Below, one piece after another: positions 51,566 to 60,128 of a DNA stretch of 64,000 nucleotides. Below the pieces are notes generated by a model, which did not search any database, was not told the DNA's origin, and saw only the letters and a program-made list of their open reading frames with translations. The stretch is from the NCBI RefSeq assembly GCF_018531495.1, contig NZ_JAHDTI010000003.1:124001-188000 (forward strand), written 5' to 3'. A program made the position numbers and the translations under genes. The DNA is from Nonomuraea sediminis. Lineage in GTDB: Bacteria > Actinomycetota > Actinomycetes > Streptosporangiales > Streptosporangiaceae. Each line of letters begins with the position of its first letter. The stretch's first letter is position 1.

Positions 51566-53070
51566 TAACTGAGCGAACCCGTCAGGGCTGGCTCCCCCTC
51601 TTCGTACTCGCCGTCGGCATGTCGATGATCATCATCGACGCCACCATCGTGAACGTGGCCGTCCCCGCGATCCTGGCCGACCTGCGGTTGTCGGCCACGG
51701 ACGTGGAGTGGATCAACTCGATCTACTCGCTGATGTTCGCCGCCCTGCTCATCCCGCTGGGCCGCACCGGCGACGTGCGGGGCAGGCGGCGGATGTTCGT
51801 GCTCGGCCTGGTGGTCTTCCTGGCCGCAAGCGCGCTGGCGGCCGCGTCGGTGAGCGGGCCGATGCTGATCGGCGCCCGCGTGATCCAGGGCGTCGGCGCG
51901 GCCATGGTCGTGCCGATGACGCTGGCCACGATCAACGCGGTCTACACCGGCTCGCGGCGGGTGATCGCCTTCGCGGTGTGGGGTTCGGTGATCGGCGGCA
52001 TGGCGGCGGTCGGGCCGCTGCTCGGCGGCTGGCTGGTGACCGACCACGGCTGGCGGTGGGCGTTCTGGGTGAACCTGCCGATCGGCCTGCTCGTGCTGGC
52101 CGGCGCGACCCGGGTGCCCGAGACGCGCGACCCGTCGGCCGGCGGCCACGACGTGCCCGGCGTGCTGCTGTCCACGGTGGGCACGTCGTCGCTGGTGTTC
52201 AGCCTGATCGAGAGCCAGCGCTACGGCTGGGGCGGCTCCTCCCCCGTGCCTTACGCGTTCGCGCTGGCCGTACTGGCACTGACGGGGCTGGTGCTGGTCG
52301 AGCGTTCCCGCGCGCGCCGGGGCCGCCCGGTGATGCTCGACCTGTCGCTGTTCTCGATCAGTTCGTTCCGGTACGGCGGGGCCGCCGCGACCGTGGTCGC
52401 GCTCGGCGAGTTCGGCATGATCCTGGTGCTGCCGCTGTTCCTGCAGACGGCCATCGGGTTCACCGCCTTCCAGACCGGGCTCATCATCGCCTCGCTGGCC
52501 GCGGGGGCGTTCCTGTCGGGCGGGATCGTGCCGCGGCTGGCCAAGCTGATGCCGGCGCGCCGGATCGTCCAGCTCGGCCTCCTGTGCGAGGCGGCCGGCG
52601 CTGCCGCGATCGGCCTGGTGGTCTCCCCTGGCCTCGGGCCGTGGACGTTCGTGCCGTGGCTGGCGCTCTACGGCCTCGGCGTCGGCTTCGCCTCCGCGCA
52701 GCTGACCAGCGTGATGCTGGCCCAGGTGCCGTCGCGCCAGTCGGGCCAGGCCTCCGGGCTGCAGAGCACGATGCGCCAGGTCGGGGCCGCCATCGGCGTG
52801 GCCGCGCTGGGCGGGGTGCTGGTCACCGGGCTCGGCGGGGCGATGGAACGCCACCTGCCGGACCGGCCGGACCTGGCCCGCGCCGTCAGGGATTCCGCAG
52901 GCGCGGCGATCGCCGGCATCCGCGAGCCCGCCACCCGCGCGGCCGCCGTCGAGGCCTCGGCGGAGGCCACCCGGCGGGTGTCGCTCGTCACCGGCGCGGT
53001 GCTGCTCGCCGGGGTCGGCGCGGCACTGCTGCTGCCCGATACTGGGGGGAGACGACGCGAGGAGGAGTGA
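51556..53070 (+). CDS. DHA2 (EmrB/QacA)-type MFS drug exporter
   Basis: A 504-residue proton-coupled exporter with about 14 membrane helices. TM1 carries the DHA2 signature MSMIIIDATIVNVAVPAI; the loop after TM2 reads GRTGDVRGRRRMFVLG (motif A), and GARVIQGVGAAMVVP and GPLLGGWLV are motifs B and C. ATG 51556 is chosen because earlier in-frame codons lie in the divergent gene. The TetR gene starts 3 nt after its stop, a typical efflux pump/regulator pair. The substrate, probably a toxic small molecule, is unknown. Confidence 0.92.
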   Translation: MVSLTERTRQGWLPLFVLAVGMSMIIIDATIVNVAVPAILADLRLSATDVEWINSIYSLMFAALLIPLGRTGDVRGRRRMFVLGLVVFLAASALAAASVSGPMLIGARVIQGVGAAMVVPMTLATINAVYTGSRRVIAFAVWGSVIGGMAAVGPLLGGWLVTDHGWRWAFWVNLPIGLLVLAGATRVPETRDPSAGGHDVPGVLLSTVGTSSLVFSLIESQRYGWGGSSPVPYAFALAVLALTGLVLVERSRARRGRPVMLDLSLFSISSFRYGGAAATVVALGEFGMILVLPLFLQTAIGFTAFQTGLIIASLAAGAFLSGGIVPRLAKLMPARRIVQLGLLCEAAGAAAIGLVVSPGLGPWTFVPWLALYGLGVGFASAQLTSVMLAQVPSRQSGQASGLQSTMRQVGAAIGVAALGGVLVTGLGGAMERHLPDRPDLARAVRDSAGAAIAGIREPATRAAAVEASAEATRRVSLVTGAVLLAGVGAALLLPDTGGRRREEE

Positions 53071-53073
53071 GCC

Positions 53074-53649
53074 GTGCCCAGGATCACCGCGGCGACGGTG
53101 GCCGATCATCGGGCCAGCCAGCACGCCGCGCTGCTCGAGGCCGCGCTGGAGATCCTGGCCGGTGAGGGCGCGGCCGCGCTGACCCCCGCCGCGGTGGGCG
53201 CCCGGGTCGGCCTGGCTCGCTCCAGCGTCTACCGGTACTTCTCCTCCACCGCCGACATCCTGGCCCAGCTGGTCGAGGACGCCATCCCGCGCTGGGCCGG
53301 GGTGCTCGCCGCGGCGGCCGACGGGTCTGGCGACCTGCGCGAGCGGCTGCGCGGGTACGGCGCGGCCACGCTGACGTTCGTGCACAGCCGCGACTACGTG
53401 CTGCTGCCCACCTTCGCCGCGATCGACCTGCCCGCCGAGTGCCAGGCGCGGCTCGGCCAGCTGCACGAGACGATGATCGAGCCGATGCGCGCCATCGCGG
53501 CGCAGGCGGGGCACGACCATCCCGATCTCGTGGCCCACCTGGGGTGGAGCATCCTGGGCGAGGGGCAGCGTCAGATCGCTGCGGGCGCGGACGCCGAGGT
53601 GGTCACCGCGGTCACGATCGACACGCTGTGCCGCGCCGTCCTCACTTGA
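53074..53649 (+). CDS. TetR-family regulator of the MFS exporter
   Basis: A 191-residue repressor. The helix-turn-helix is TPAAVGARVGLARSSVYRYF (about residues 37-56); the C-terminal ligand domain is helical. GTG 53074 is 3 nt from the exporter stop, so they are co-transcribed. It probably binds the palindrome at 51551-51565. Its last 8 bp overlap the end of the convergent lipoprotein gene. Confidence 0.9.
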   Translation: MPRITAATVADHRASQHAALLEAALEILAGEGAAALTPAAVGARVGLARSSVYRYFSSTADILAQLVEDAIPRWAGVLAAAADGSGDLRERLRGYGAATLTFVHSRDYVLLPTFAAIDLPAECQARLGQLHETMIEPMRAIAAQAGHDHPDLVAHLGWSILGEGQRQIAAGADAEVVTAVTIDTLCRAVLT

Positions 53650-54064
53650 CGGTCAGCTCGAAGATCGCCTCGCCGGACTGCTGCTTGCTCTCCTCGGTGG
53701 TGGGCGTCTTGCTCTGGCCGCAGCGCCAGCAGTTGTAGAGCTTGATCTCGGTGGCGCCGGGGTGCTTGGCGTTGAAGACGAAGTAGCTGGTGCCGCCCGC
53801 GCCTGGGCCGTCGCCTTCGGTGCGGCGCTCCTTGCTGATGAAGGAGGCCACGTTCGCGTCGGGCACGGCGACCAGCGTCCACGAGTCGCCGACCGAGGGA
53901 TTGTCGGCGACGGCCAGCGAGAAGCGCTCGCCGCCCGTGGCGGAGACCTGGGTGGTCGCGCCCTTGGCGCCCTTGACCACCGTGCCGAGGTTGTTCACCG
54001 CGGAGCCCGCGCCGCACCCCGCGACGAGCAGGGCGAGCAGGGCTCCCAGTGCCGTACGACGCAT
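53642..54064 (-). CDS. Chagasin-like (I42) protease-inhibitor lipoprotein
   Basis: A 140-residue lipoprotein. The lipobox is LLVAGC. The mature domain follows the chagasin/ICP pattern: a first loop NPSVGDSWT (family NPTTGY), a second loop GAGGTSYFVF (family GxGGxxxF) and a third loop around YNCWRCG in place of RPW/F. Such proteins inhibit papain-like cysteine proteases outside the cytoplasm. The paired cysteines CWRC in the third loop are unusual and may form a disulfide. ATG 54064 is chosen; a GTG one codon earlier is in frame. Confidence 0.7.
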   Translation of the reverse strand: MRRTALGALLALLVAGCGAGSAVNNLGTVVKGAKGATTQVSATGGERFSLAVADNPSVGDSWTLVAVPDANVASFISKERRTEGDGPGAGGTSYFVFNAKHPGATEIKLYNCWRCGQSKTPTTEESKQQSGEAIFELTVK

Positions 54065-54101
54065 CACTCCGGCAGCGTATCGGGCCCCGATGCCGGGGCG
54101 C

Positions 54102-54317
54102 TTACTTGGTCTTGCCGCGCTTCATGAGTCTGCGCGCGATGAGCGCGAGGACGATTCCCACGCCCACGATGAGCAGCACGGGGCGCTTCCTGGCCTCCGT
54201 GGTCACCTTGTCGGCGGCGTCCTTGACCTGGTCGGGCATCTTGTCGGCGACCTCGGCCGCCTTGGCCTTGACGACATCGGCCTTGCCCTTCACCTGGGTG
54301 TCGGTCTTCTTGGCCAC
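54102..54317 (-). CDS. Small single-helix membrane protein
   Basis: A 71-residue protein with a Lys/Ala/Asp-rich amphipathic N-terminal helix (AKAAEVADKMPDQVKDAADK), one membrane helix (about residues 46-63, PVLLIVGVGIVLALIARRL) and a basic tail (MKRGKTK). ATG 54317 follows GAGGATC. It resembles DUF3618-like or stress-type small membrane proteins, but I cannot name it. It stands alone with short spacers on both sides. Confidence 0.65.
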   Translation of the reverse strand: MAKKTDTQVKGKADVVKAKAAEVADKMPDQVKDAADKVTTEARKRPVLLIVGVGIVLALIARRLMKRGKTK

Positions 54318-54464
54318 GTGATCCTCCTCGGTCTCCCCCTTCGAGCGCTGCCGCCCGCCTCACCTGGTTCTTACCGATCAGCACGTGTACTGCGGCAAGC
54401 ACCGGCAAAGCTCCTTCCACGATTGCGGCAGGCGCACATACGACTACCCAGCGGAAAGGCTTTC

Positions 54465-54788
54465 TCACCGGCCTTCCAGATCGGCCTCCATCGCGTCCCT
54501 GGCCGCGATCAACGGATTCTCGCGTTCCTCTTCCAGGCGTACCGCCTCGGACTCCGCCTCGCCAGTCGTGTCCAGGACGTCGCCGCCCGTGACGTGGGTG
54601 GCGGGAACGAACACATCGTGCCGCTCGTGGGACTTCTCCCACTCCTCGGCGTTCTCCGTGGCTCCCGGCCTCACCTGCGGCATGTTGATGGACCCCTCGT
54701 CGGTCGGGGTTCCGATCGTGGCGCGCCGCGATCCCACGTCGCCCGCGTGCTCGTCGACGTAGCCGTAGCCAGGGTCATGGTCAGTCAT
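54465..54788 (-). CDS. Acidic hypothetical protein
   Basis: A 107-residue acidic, probably soluble protein. The N-terminal half is Gly/Asp-rich (DHDPGYGYVDEHAGDVGSRR); the C-terminal half is a predicted helix rich in Glu/Arg (TTGEAESEAVRLEEERENPL). No known motif was seen. The ATG at 54788 and GC-rich third positions support real coding. The 147-bp spacer downstream (54318-54464) shows nothing definite. Confidence 0.6.
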   Translation of the reverse strand: MTDHDPGYGYVDEHAGDVGSRRATIGTPTDEGSINMPQVRPGATENAEEWEKSHERHDVFVPATHVTGGDVLDTTGEAESEAVRLEEERENPLIAARDAMEADLEGR

Positions 54789-54860
54789 GGCTCAGCCCCC
54801 TTTGACCCGATTGTCGCCTTCCAGGTCGGGGAGGGATGGCAAGGGCAGGCAAAGCCTCCG

Positions 54861-55022
54861 TCAGCGCCTGGCGAGACGCAGCAGCAGGCCCACCATGTCG
54901 CCGAGAGGGGACTCGACCTCGCACCAGTTGTCCGGCTTCTCCGGCTTGCTCCACGGGGAGGGCAGCTCGCACGAAGGAGCCGGCGGCTTGGGCCGCTCGC
55001 ACCACGATCCGGGAGGATTCAT
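54861..55022 (-). CDS. 53-residue Cys/Pro/Trp-rich small protein
   Basis: ATG 55022 lies 4 nt after the methyltransferase stop, with AAGG just before it, and the frame ends at TGA 54861-54863. The protein begins MNPPGSWCERPKPPAPSC and has three Cys-Glu pairs (WCE, SCE, WCE) separated by Pro-rich spacers, then a hydrophobic C-terminal helix (DMVGLLLRLARR). Codon use fits the host. It is probably translated with the methyltransferase; function is unknown. A peptide precursor or metal-binding peptide are possibilities only. Confidence 0.5.
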   Translation of the reverse strand: MNPPGSWCERPKPPAPSCELPSPWSKPEKPDNWCEVESPLGDMVGLLLRLARR

Positions 55023-55026
55023 GCCT

Positions 55027-55767
55027 TCAGCGTACGACCAGATGCGTGAGAGCGGCGACCCTTCTGTAGGGGTCTGTCCGACCGGCCTGCTCCTCGCACT
55101 CCAGCAGCGCCTCCAGGTCCCCGGGCACGGGGGCGTCGTTGGCCGCCGCGTCGGTGAACACCCGCACGCCGTACCACTCCTCCACGCGCAGATCGTGTAC
55201 GGCGAGCCGCCCCACCAGCTCCTCCAGGCGGTCGGCGCGGGCCCGCACGCCGATCCTGTTGGTGTACCCGCCGGCCCCGAACGCCTGGCCTGCCGCGGCC
55301 CAGTCGCCGAGCAGTCCCGGCCGCATGGCGAGCGCGTCGCCGTTGCGCACGAGCAGCGACAGCATCCCGCCGGGCGCGAGCACCCTGGCCAGGGCGGCGA
55401 TCAGGGGATCCGGGTCGTCGAAGTACATCAGCACGCCGTGGCACAGCACCACGTCGAAGGAGCCCGGTTCGAACAGCTCGCCCATCCGATCGAGGTCGGC
55501 GTGGACGACCCGCACGTCCATGCCCGGCTCGATCTCCCGGCGCAGCAGGCCGAGCAGGTCGGCCGAGGAGTCGAGCGCGGTGACGCGGTGTCCGCGCGCT
55601 GCCAGGCGCAGGGCCTGGGTGCCCTGGCCGCAGCCGGCGTCGAGCACGCGGACCGACTCCTCGGGCAGGTGCCGCGCGAGCTGCCGGGTGACGAGCTCCT
55701 GGCGGACGACGTTGCGCAGGTTGCCGAGCAGGCTCCGCCAGCCGCTCTCTCCGGGCGCGAATCCCAT
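55027..55767 (-). CDS. SAM-dependent methyltransferase (class I)
   Basis: A 246-residue methyltransferase. Motif I is VLDAGCGQG (about residues 41-49), the acidic end of strand 2 is TALDSS, and post-motif segments are VVHADLDRMGELF and DVVLCHGVLMYFDDP, close to the SmtA/CmoM group that carboxymethylates or methylates tRNA wobble bases. The C-terminal half (GVRARADRLEELVGRLAVHD, EWYGVRVFTD) also fits that group. ATG 55767 has an AGGAAGG site. The exact substrate is not certain. Confidence 0.82.
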   Translation of the reverse strand: MGFAPGESGWRSLLGNLRNVVRQELVTRQLARHLPEESVRVLDAGCGQGTQALRLAARGHRVTALDSSADLLGLLRREIEPGMDVRVVHADLDRMGELFEPGSFDVVLCHGVLMYFDDPDPLIAALARVLAPGGMLSLLVRNGDALAMRPGLLGDWAAAGQAFGAGGYTNRIGVRARADRLEELVGRLAVHDLRVEEWYGVRVFTDAAANDAPVPGDLEALLECEEQAGRTDPYRRVAALTHLVVR

Positions 55768-55852
55768 GGTGTCCTTCCTGTCTGAGGCCAAATTGCCGAG
55801 CAGGCTAGCAGACCCGAGCCGACCTGTCGGTGCCTGGCGGTAGCCTTCCGGG

Positions 55853-58753
55853 GTGCTGGTCGTACACGGAGTCTGGGCGGGAGACGCCCTCGCCTTCTGG
55901 TCGGAGGACTCCGTGGCCGCCCCCGCCGACGACGGGGCGCACCCGTTCGCCGCGGCGCCGTTCCCCGGTGACGACTTCCCGCGTCGCGAGCTGGAGCTGC
56001 TGCTGCCCGGGTCCGCGCGGGAGCCGCTGCCCTCGCCCGAGACCGGGCGGATGACGCGGATCATCCGGCCTCGGCTGCGGCTGTGGCGGGTGCCCGCCGC
56101 CGTGCCGCCGGTCGCCGTCGCCCTGCGCCTGCTCGATGACCACCCGGGCAGCGCCACTGTCCGCCACTGGGCCGCCGTCGCCGACCTGGCCCGCGATCTG
56201 GTCCGGCGGGGCCGCGTCGTGCCCGGCCTCGTCTCGCTCGGCGCGCCCGCCGAGGCCGACATGTGGTCGATCCCGCAGGACAACGCGGTCGCGGTGTGGC
56301 GGCCGGTGCTGACCGGGCCTGACGCGGCCTGCTTCAGGCAGCTGGCGCTGGCCATGCCGCCCGCCTGCCGCACTTCCCGCGTGGAGCGCCCCTCGGCGGA
56401 GGTGCTGCGGGAGGCGCTCGACGCCTTCACCGACGCGCTGGTCCGCGAGCGGCTCACCGAGCCCCTGGTGGCCAGGCCCAAGACCCTGCTCGACCGCTGG
56501 CTGGCCGCGCTCAGCGGGCCCGATCCCGCCTGCGTCGACCTGCCCGAGCTGCGCGAAGACCTGGCCGGCTGGCATGCCGCGGTCTCGGCGGGCGACGGCG
56601 CCGCCCGGGTCTGTTTCCGCCTCGTCGAGCCGCCCGAGACCGACGACCCTTGGCGGGTGGAGCTTGCGCTGCAGGCCGCCGACGACCCCAGCCTGTACGT
56701 GCCCGCCCGGCGGGTGTGGAGCGGCGAGCCCGTCGTCGGGCTTCCCGCCCGGCCGGAGCGGGAGCTGCTCGCCGGGCTCGGCCGTGCCGTACGGCTCTAT
56801 CCCGAGCTCCACAGGGCGCTGCGGGTCGCCGAGCCGGCCGAGCTCGATCTCGACACGGCGGGCGCGTTCGGGTTCCTGCGGCAGGCGGCGCCGCTGCTCC
56901 AGGCGGCCGGGTTCGGGGTCCAGCTGCCCCGCTGGGCCGGCCGTACGCGGCTGGGGCTGAAGCTGACCACCCGCGCCAAGCCGCAGAGCGCGGCCACCAG
57001 CCAGGGGTTCGGGCTGGCGCAGCTGGTCGACTTCCGCATCGACCTGGCCGTCGGCGACCAGACGATCAGCGAGGCGGAGCTGGCCGAGCTGGCGCGGCTC
57101 AAGGTGCCGCTGGTGCGGGTCCGCGGCCAGTGGGTGGAGCTCGACGACCGCCAGCTCAAGGCCGCGCTGCGGGCCGTCGAGGGCGCCCGCTCCGGCGAGC
57201 TGCCCGCCGCCGACCTGCTACGCACGGTGATCCAGGACGAAGACGAGCTGCCGCTGCTCGAGATCGACGCCGACGGCGTCCTTGGCGATCTGCTGTCCGG
57301 GCAGGCCGAGCACCGCCTCGTGCCGCTGGTCACGCCCGCCGGGCTCGACGCCCGGCTGCGGCCCTACCAGGAGCGCGGGCTGGCCTGGCTGAGCTTCCTG
57401 TCCGAGCTGGGGCTCGGCGGCGTGCTGGCCGACGACATGGGGCTGGGCAAGACGATCCAGACGCTGTCGCTGCTGCTGCACGAGCGGGCCGAGCTGCCGA
57501 CGCTGCTGGTGTGCCCGATGTCGCTGGTCGGCAACTGGCAGCGCGAGGCCGCCAGGTTCGCCCCGTCGCTGCGGGTCTACGTGCACCACGGCGCCGGCCG
57601 AGACGCCGCGAACATCTCCGCCGCCGACCTGGTGATCACCACGTACGGCACGGCCCAGCGCGACCTCGAGGCCCTGCGCGAGGTCGAGTGGCGGCGCGTG
57701 GTGTGCGACGAGGCACAGGCGATCAAGAACAGCGGCACGCTGCAGTCCCAGGCGGTGCGTGCGATCCCGACGCGCACCCGGCTGGCCCTCACCGGCACTC
57801 CCGTCGAGAACCATCTGGCCGAGCTCTGGTCGATCATGGAGTTCTGCAACCCCGGGCTGCTCGGCTCGCGCTCCCGGTTCAAGACCCGCTTCCAGGAGCC
57901 GATCGAGGCGCGCGGCGACGAGCAGGCCGCCCGCGCGCTGAAGCGGGCCACCGGGCCGTTCGTGCTGCGCCGTGTCAAGACCGACAAGTCCATCATCTCC
58001 GACCTGCCGGAGAAGCTGGAGGTCAAGGAGTGGTGCACGCTCACCCCCGAGCAGGCCTCGCTCTACCAGGCGGTCGTCGACGACATGATCGGCAAGATCG
58101 ACGACAGCGAGGGCATCGAACGGCGCGGCATGGTGCTGGCCGCCATGGCCAAGCTCAAGCAGGTCTGCAACCACCCCGCCCACCTGCTCAAGGACGGCTC
58201 GCTGCTGTCGGGCAGATCGGGCAAGCTCGCCCGGCTGGAGGAGCTGGCCGAGGAGATCACGGCCGAGGGCGAGAAGGCGCTGTTCTTCACGCAGTATTCC
58301 GAGTTCGGCACCATGCTCCAGCCCTACCTGGCCCAGCGCCTCGACCGGCCGGTGCTGTGGCTGCACGGCGGGCTGCCGAAGAAGGCGCGCGACCGGCTGG
58401 TCGACCGGTTCCAGCAGGAGGACGAGCCGATGGTGTTCCTGCTGTCGCTCAAGGCGGCCGGGGTCGGGCTCAACCTGACCGCCGCCAACCACGTCGTCCA
58501 CATCGACCGCTGGTGGAACCCGGCCGTCGAGGACCAGGCCACCGACCGTGCCTTCCGCATCGGGCAGCGCAAGAACGTGCAGGTGCGCAAGCTCATCTGC
58601 GCCGGCACCCTGGAGGAGCGCATCGACGAGATGATCGAGCGCAAGAAGGCGCTGGCCGAGCGCGTCGTCGGCACCGGGGAAGACTGGCTGAGCGACCTGT
58701 CGACCGATGAGCTGCGCGAGGTCTTCCGGCTCACCGCCGAGGCGGTGGCGTGA
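55853..58753 (+). CDS. SNF2-family DEAD/H helicase-like ATPase
   Basis: A 966-residue bacterial SNF2 protein (HepA-like). The N-terminal ~440 residues carry the bacterial SNF2-associated region with a long helical domain. Motif I is DDMGLGKT at 527-534, motif II is DEAQ at 619-622, motif III LTGTPVEN, and the C-terminal RecA domain has SLKAAGVGLNLTAANHV and motif VI QATDRAFRIGQ. It translocates on double-stranded DNA without unwinding. GTG 55853 follows CCGGGG weakly. The stop overlaps the SWIM-protein start by 4 nt; the two families frequently co-occur. Confidence 0.93.
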   Translation: MLVVHGVWAGDALAFWSEDSVAAPADDGAHPFAAAPFPGDDFPRRELELLLPGSAREPLPSPETGRMTRIIRPRLRLWRVPAAVPPVAVALRLLDDHPGSATVRHWAAVADLARDLVRRGRVVPGLVSLGAPAEADMWSIPQDNAVAVWRPVLTGPDAACFRQLALAMPPACRTSRVERPSAEVLREALDAFTDALVRERLTEPLVARPKTLLDRWLAALSGPDPACVDLPELREDLAGWHAAVSAGDGAARVCFRLVEPPETDDPWRVELALQAADDPSLYVPARRVWSGEPVVGLPARPERELLAGLGRAVRLYPELHRALRVAEPAELDLDTAGAFGFLRQAAPLLQAAGFGVQLPRWAGRTRLGLKLTTRAKPQSAATSQGFGLAQLVDFRIDLAVGDQTISEAELAELARLKVPLVRVRGQWVELDDRQLKAALRAVEGARSGELPAADLLRTVIQDEDELPLLEIDADGVLGDLLSGQAEHRLVPLVTPAGLDARLRPYQERGLAWLSFLSELGLGGVLADDMGLGKTIQTLSLLLHERAELPTLLVCPMSLVGNWQREAARFAPSLRVYVHHGAGRDAANISAADLVITTYGTAQRDLEALREVEWRRVVCDEAQAIKNSGTLQSQAVRAIPTRTRLALTGTPVENHLAELWSIMEFCNPGLLGSRSRFKTRFQEPIEARGDEQAARALKRATGPFVLRRVKTDKSIISDLPEKLEVKEWCTLTPEQASLYQAVVDDMIGKIDDSEGIERRGMVLAAMAKLKQVCNHPAHLLKDGSLLSGRSGKLARLEELAEEITAEGEKALFFTQYSEFGTMLQPYLAQRLDRPVLWLHGGLPKKARDRLVDRFQQEDEPMVFLLSLKAAGVGLNLTAANHVVHIDRWWNPAVEDQATDRAFRIGQRKNVQVRKLICAGTLEERIDEMIERKKALAERVVGTGEDWLSDLSTDELREVFRLTAEAVA

Positions 58754-59544
58754 TGCCGTTCTTCGACAAGGGCGCGCCCATCAAGGTCGAGGGCGGCATC
58801 AGGGCGCGCAACCAGCGCGGCTCGATCGGGTCGTCGTGGTGGTCGCGGCGCTTCATCGACATCCTGGAGCGGATCTGCGACAGCGGCCGCCTCTCGCGCG
58901 GCCGCACCTACGCCCGCAAGGGCCAGGTCCTGTCCATCGATCTGTCCGCCGGCCTCGTCCAGGCCGCCGTCCAGGGTTCACGTCCCGCGCCCTACGAGAT
59001 CACCATCGAGATCGCCGCGTACGGCGATGCGCAGTGGGCGGCGATCGAGGAGGCCATCGCCGCACAGGCCGTCCACAAGGCCAAGCTGCTGGCCGGGGAG
59101 ATGCCGCCGGAGATCGAGGAGGTCTTCTCCTCGCTGGGCCTCGACCTGTTCCCGCGGTCGCTGGACATGGAGTGCTCGTGCCCCGACTGGGGCTGGCCGT
59201 GCAAACACCTGTCGGCCGTCCTGTACCTGCTCGCGGAGTCCTTCGACGACGACCCCTTCCTCGTGCTCGCCTGGCGCGGCCGCACCCGCGACCAGCTCCT
59301 CGGCTCCCTCGAGGCTCCCTCGGCGGAGAGCGCCCTGACCGTGGACGACGTCCCCTTCGCCGACCGCCTCACCGACTTCTTCACCCCCGGCGCCACCCTC
59401 CACCGCCGGGAACGCCGCCCCACTCCGGCCGCCCCCGACCTCCTCCTCCGCCTCTTCCCCCCACCCCAGAACCTCACCCACCCCCTCCGCCCCGCCTACA
59501 ACCAACTCCCCGACCCCGCCTACAACCAACTCCCCGACTCCTGA
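58750..59544 (+). CDS. SWIM zinc-finger protein
   Basis: A 264-residue protein with a SWIM zinc finger CSCPDWGWPCKH, giving ligands C142, C144, C151 and H153 (counted from GTG 58750; ATG 58753 is the alternative start). The N-terminus (GSIGSSWWSRRFIDIL, SRGRTYARKGQV) is typical of SNF2-linked SWIM proteins. The finger probably binds DNA or a partner to steer the SNF2 motor. The C-terminal tail is Pro-rich and ends in two copies of AYNQLPD, created by a 24-bp tandem duplication. Confidence 0.88.
   Translation: MMPFFDKGAPIKVEGGIRARNQRGSIGSSWWSRRFIDILERICDSGRLSRGRTYARKGQVLSIDLSAGLVQAAVQGSRPAPYEITIEIAAYGDAQWAAIEEAIAAQAVHKAKLLAGEMPPEIEEVFSSLGLDLFPRSLDMECSCPDWGWPCKHLSAVLYLLAESFDDDPFLVLAWRGRTRDQLLGSLEAPSAESALTVDDVPFADRLTDFFTPGATLHRRERRPTPAAPDLLLRLFPPPQNLTHPLRPAYNQLPDPAYNQLPDS
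59491..59538 (+). repeat. Perfect 24-bp tandem duplication in the SWIM gene tail
   Basis: Positions 59491-59514 and 59515-59538 are identical. The copy number adds exactly one 8-residue unit to the C-terminus and keeps the frame, so it looks like a recent slippage event. Confidence 0.85.
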
Positions 59545-59550
59545 CAGCGG

Positions 59551-59704
59551 TTCTGCCCCGCACGCTTCTTGCCTCGCACGCTTCTTGTACGGCACATTTC
59601 TTGTACGGCAAGCCACCGCCACCGGCCGCCCACCGCACTTCGGCTGAGGACCCCTGACCGGCGCTTCTGGCGAGTCGGCGCCACGTACCCACCGTCACGG
59701 CGCC
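59551..59704 (+). repeat. Dispersed intergenic repeat, copy B, with 15/16-bp tandem leader
   Basis: Four 15-16-bp units (59551, 59566, 59582, 59598) begin TTCT and drift from the CCCCGCACGC to the GTACGGCA type. The last unit opens a ~108-bp body (59597-59704) that matches 2710-2816 at roughly 84% identity in the same orientation. It lies in the 584-bp spacer between the SWIM gene and the convergent TetR gene. No coding potential was accepted. Confidence 0.7.
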
Positions 59705-59883
59705 CGTGCCCCAGGCACCGCCTTCCCCCGCCCCCGCACCCGCCGTACAAAGGCGCCGCCCACCACCCCCGCCGCACAAGGGCGCCGCCCACCACCGCCC
59801 CCACTCCTCACCGACCCGGCACCTCCACCCGTCACCGTCCGCCGACGCCCTTATGTCTCGTGGCGATTCGGGGGCTCCTCACA

Positions 59884-60010
59884 CCCTGCGCCCTGCGCCT
59901 CGCCGTCCCGCGTCCCACCGCCTCGCAGCCCCGCGCCCCGCGCCTCGCAGCCCCGCGCCCCGCCGTCCCGCGCCCCGCGCCCTGCGCCTCGCCGTCCCGC
60001 GTCCCGCGGC
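59884..60010 (+). repeat. Low-complexity C-rich repeat region
   Basis: A 29-bp sequence recurs exactly at 59888-59916 and 59977-60005, and CCTCGCAGCCCCGCGCCCCG occurs at 59921-59940 and 59943-59962. The whole stretch is built from CGCCCCGCG/CCTCGC words. It occupies the second half of the spacer upstream of the TetR stop; no gene is supported. Confidence 0.7.
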
Positions 60011-60128
60011 ATCGCGCGCCCACCTCCCGGCATCGCGCGGGCGCCTCAACGCCGCGGCTTGGCGCGCCTCGCGGTTTCATGCGCGGACCCTTACGCCCGC
60101 CGCAGGACGTGGCCGGCCGTACCGGGGG

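Noticed and set aside
54781-55005. 74-residue minus-strand frame in the spacer below the methyltransferase
   Set aside because: It has no RBS and conflicts with the better-supported 53-residue frame at 54861-55022, which starts right after the methyltransferase stop.
59551-60030. CRISPR-like array
   Set aside because: Units are only 15-29 bp, adjacent or irregularly spaced and C-rich, with no spacer pattern and no cas genes in the window.
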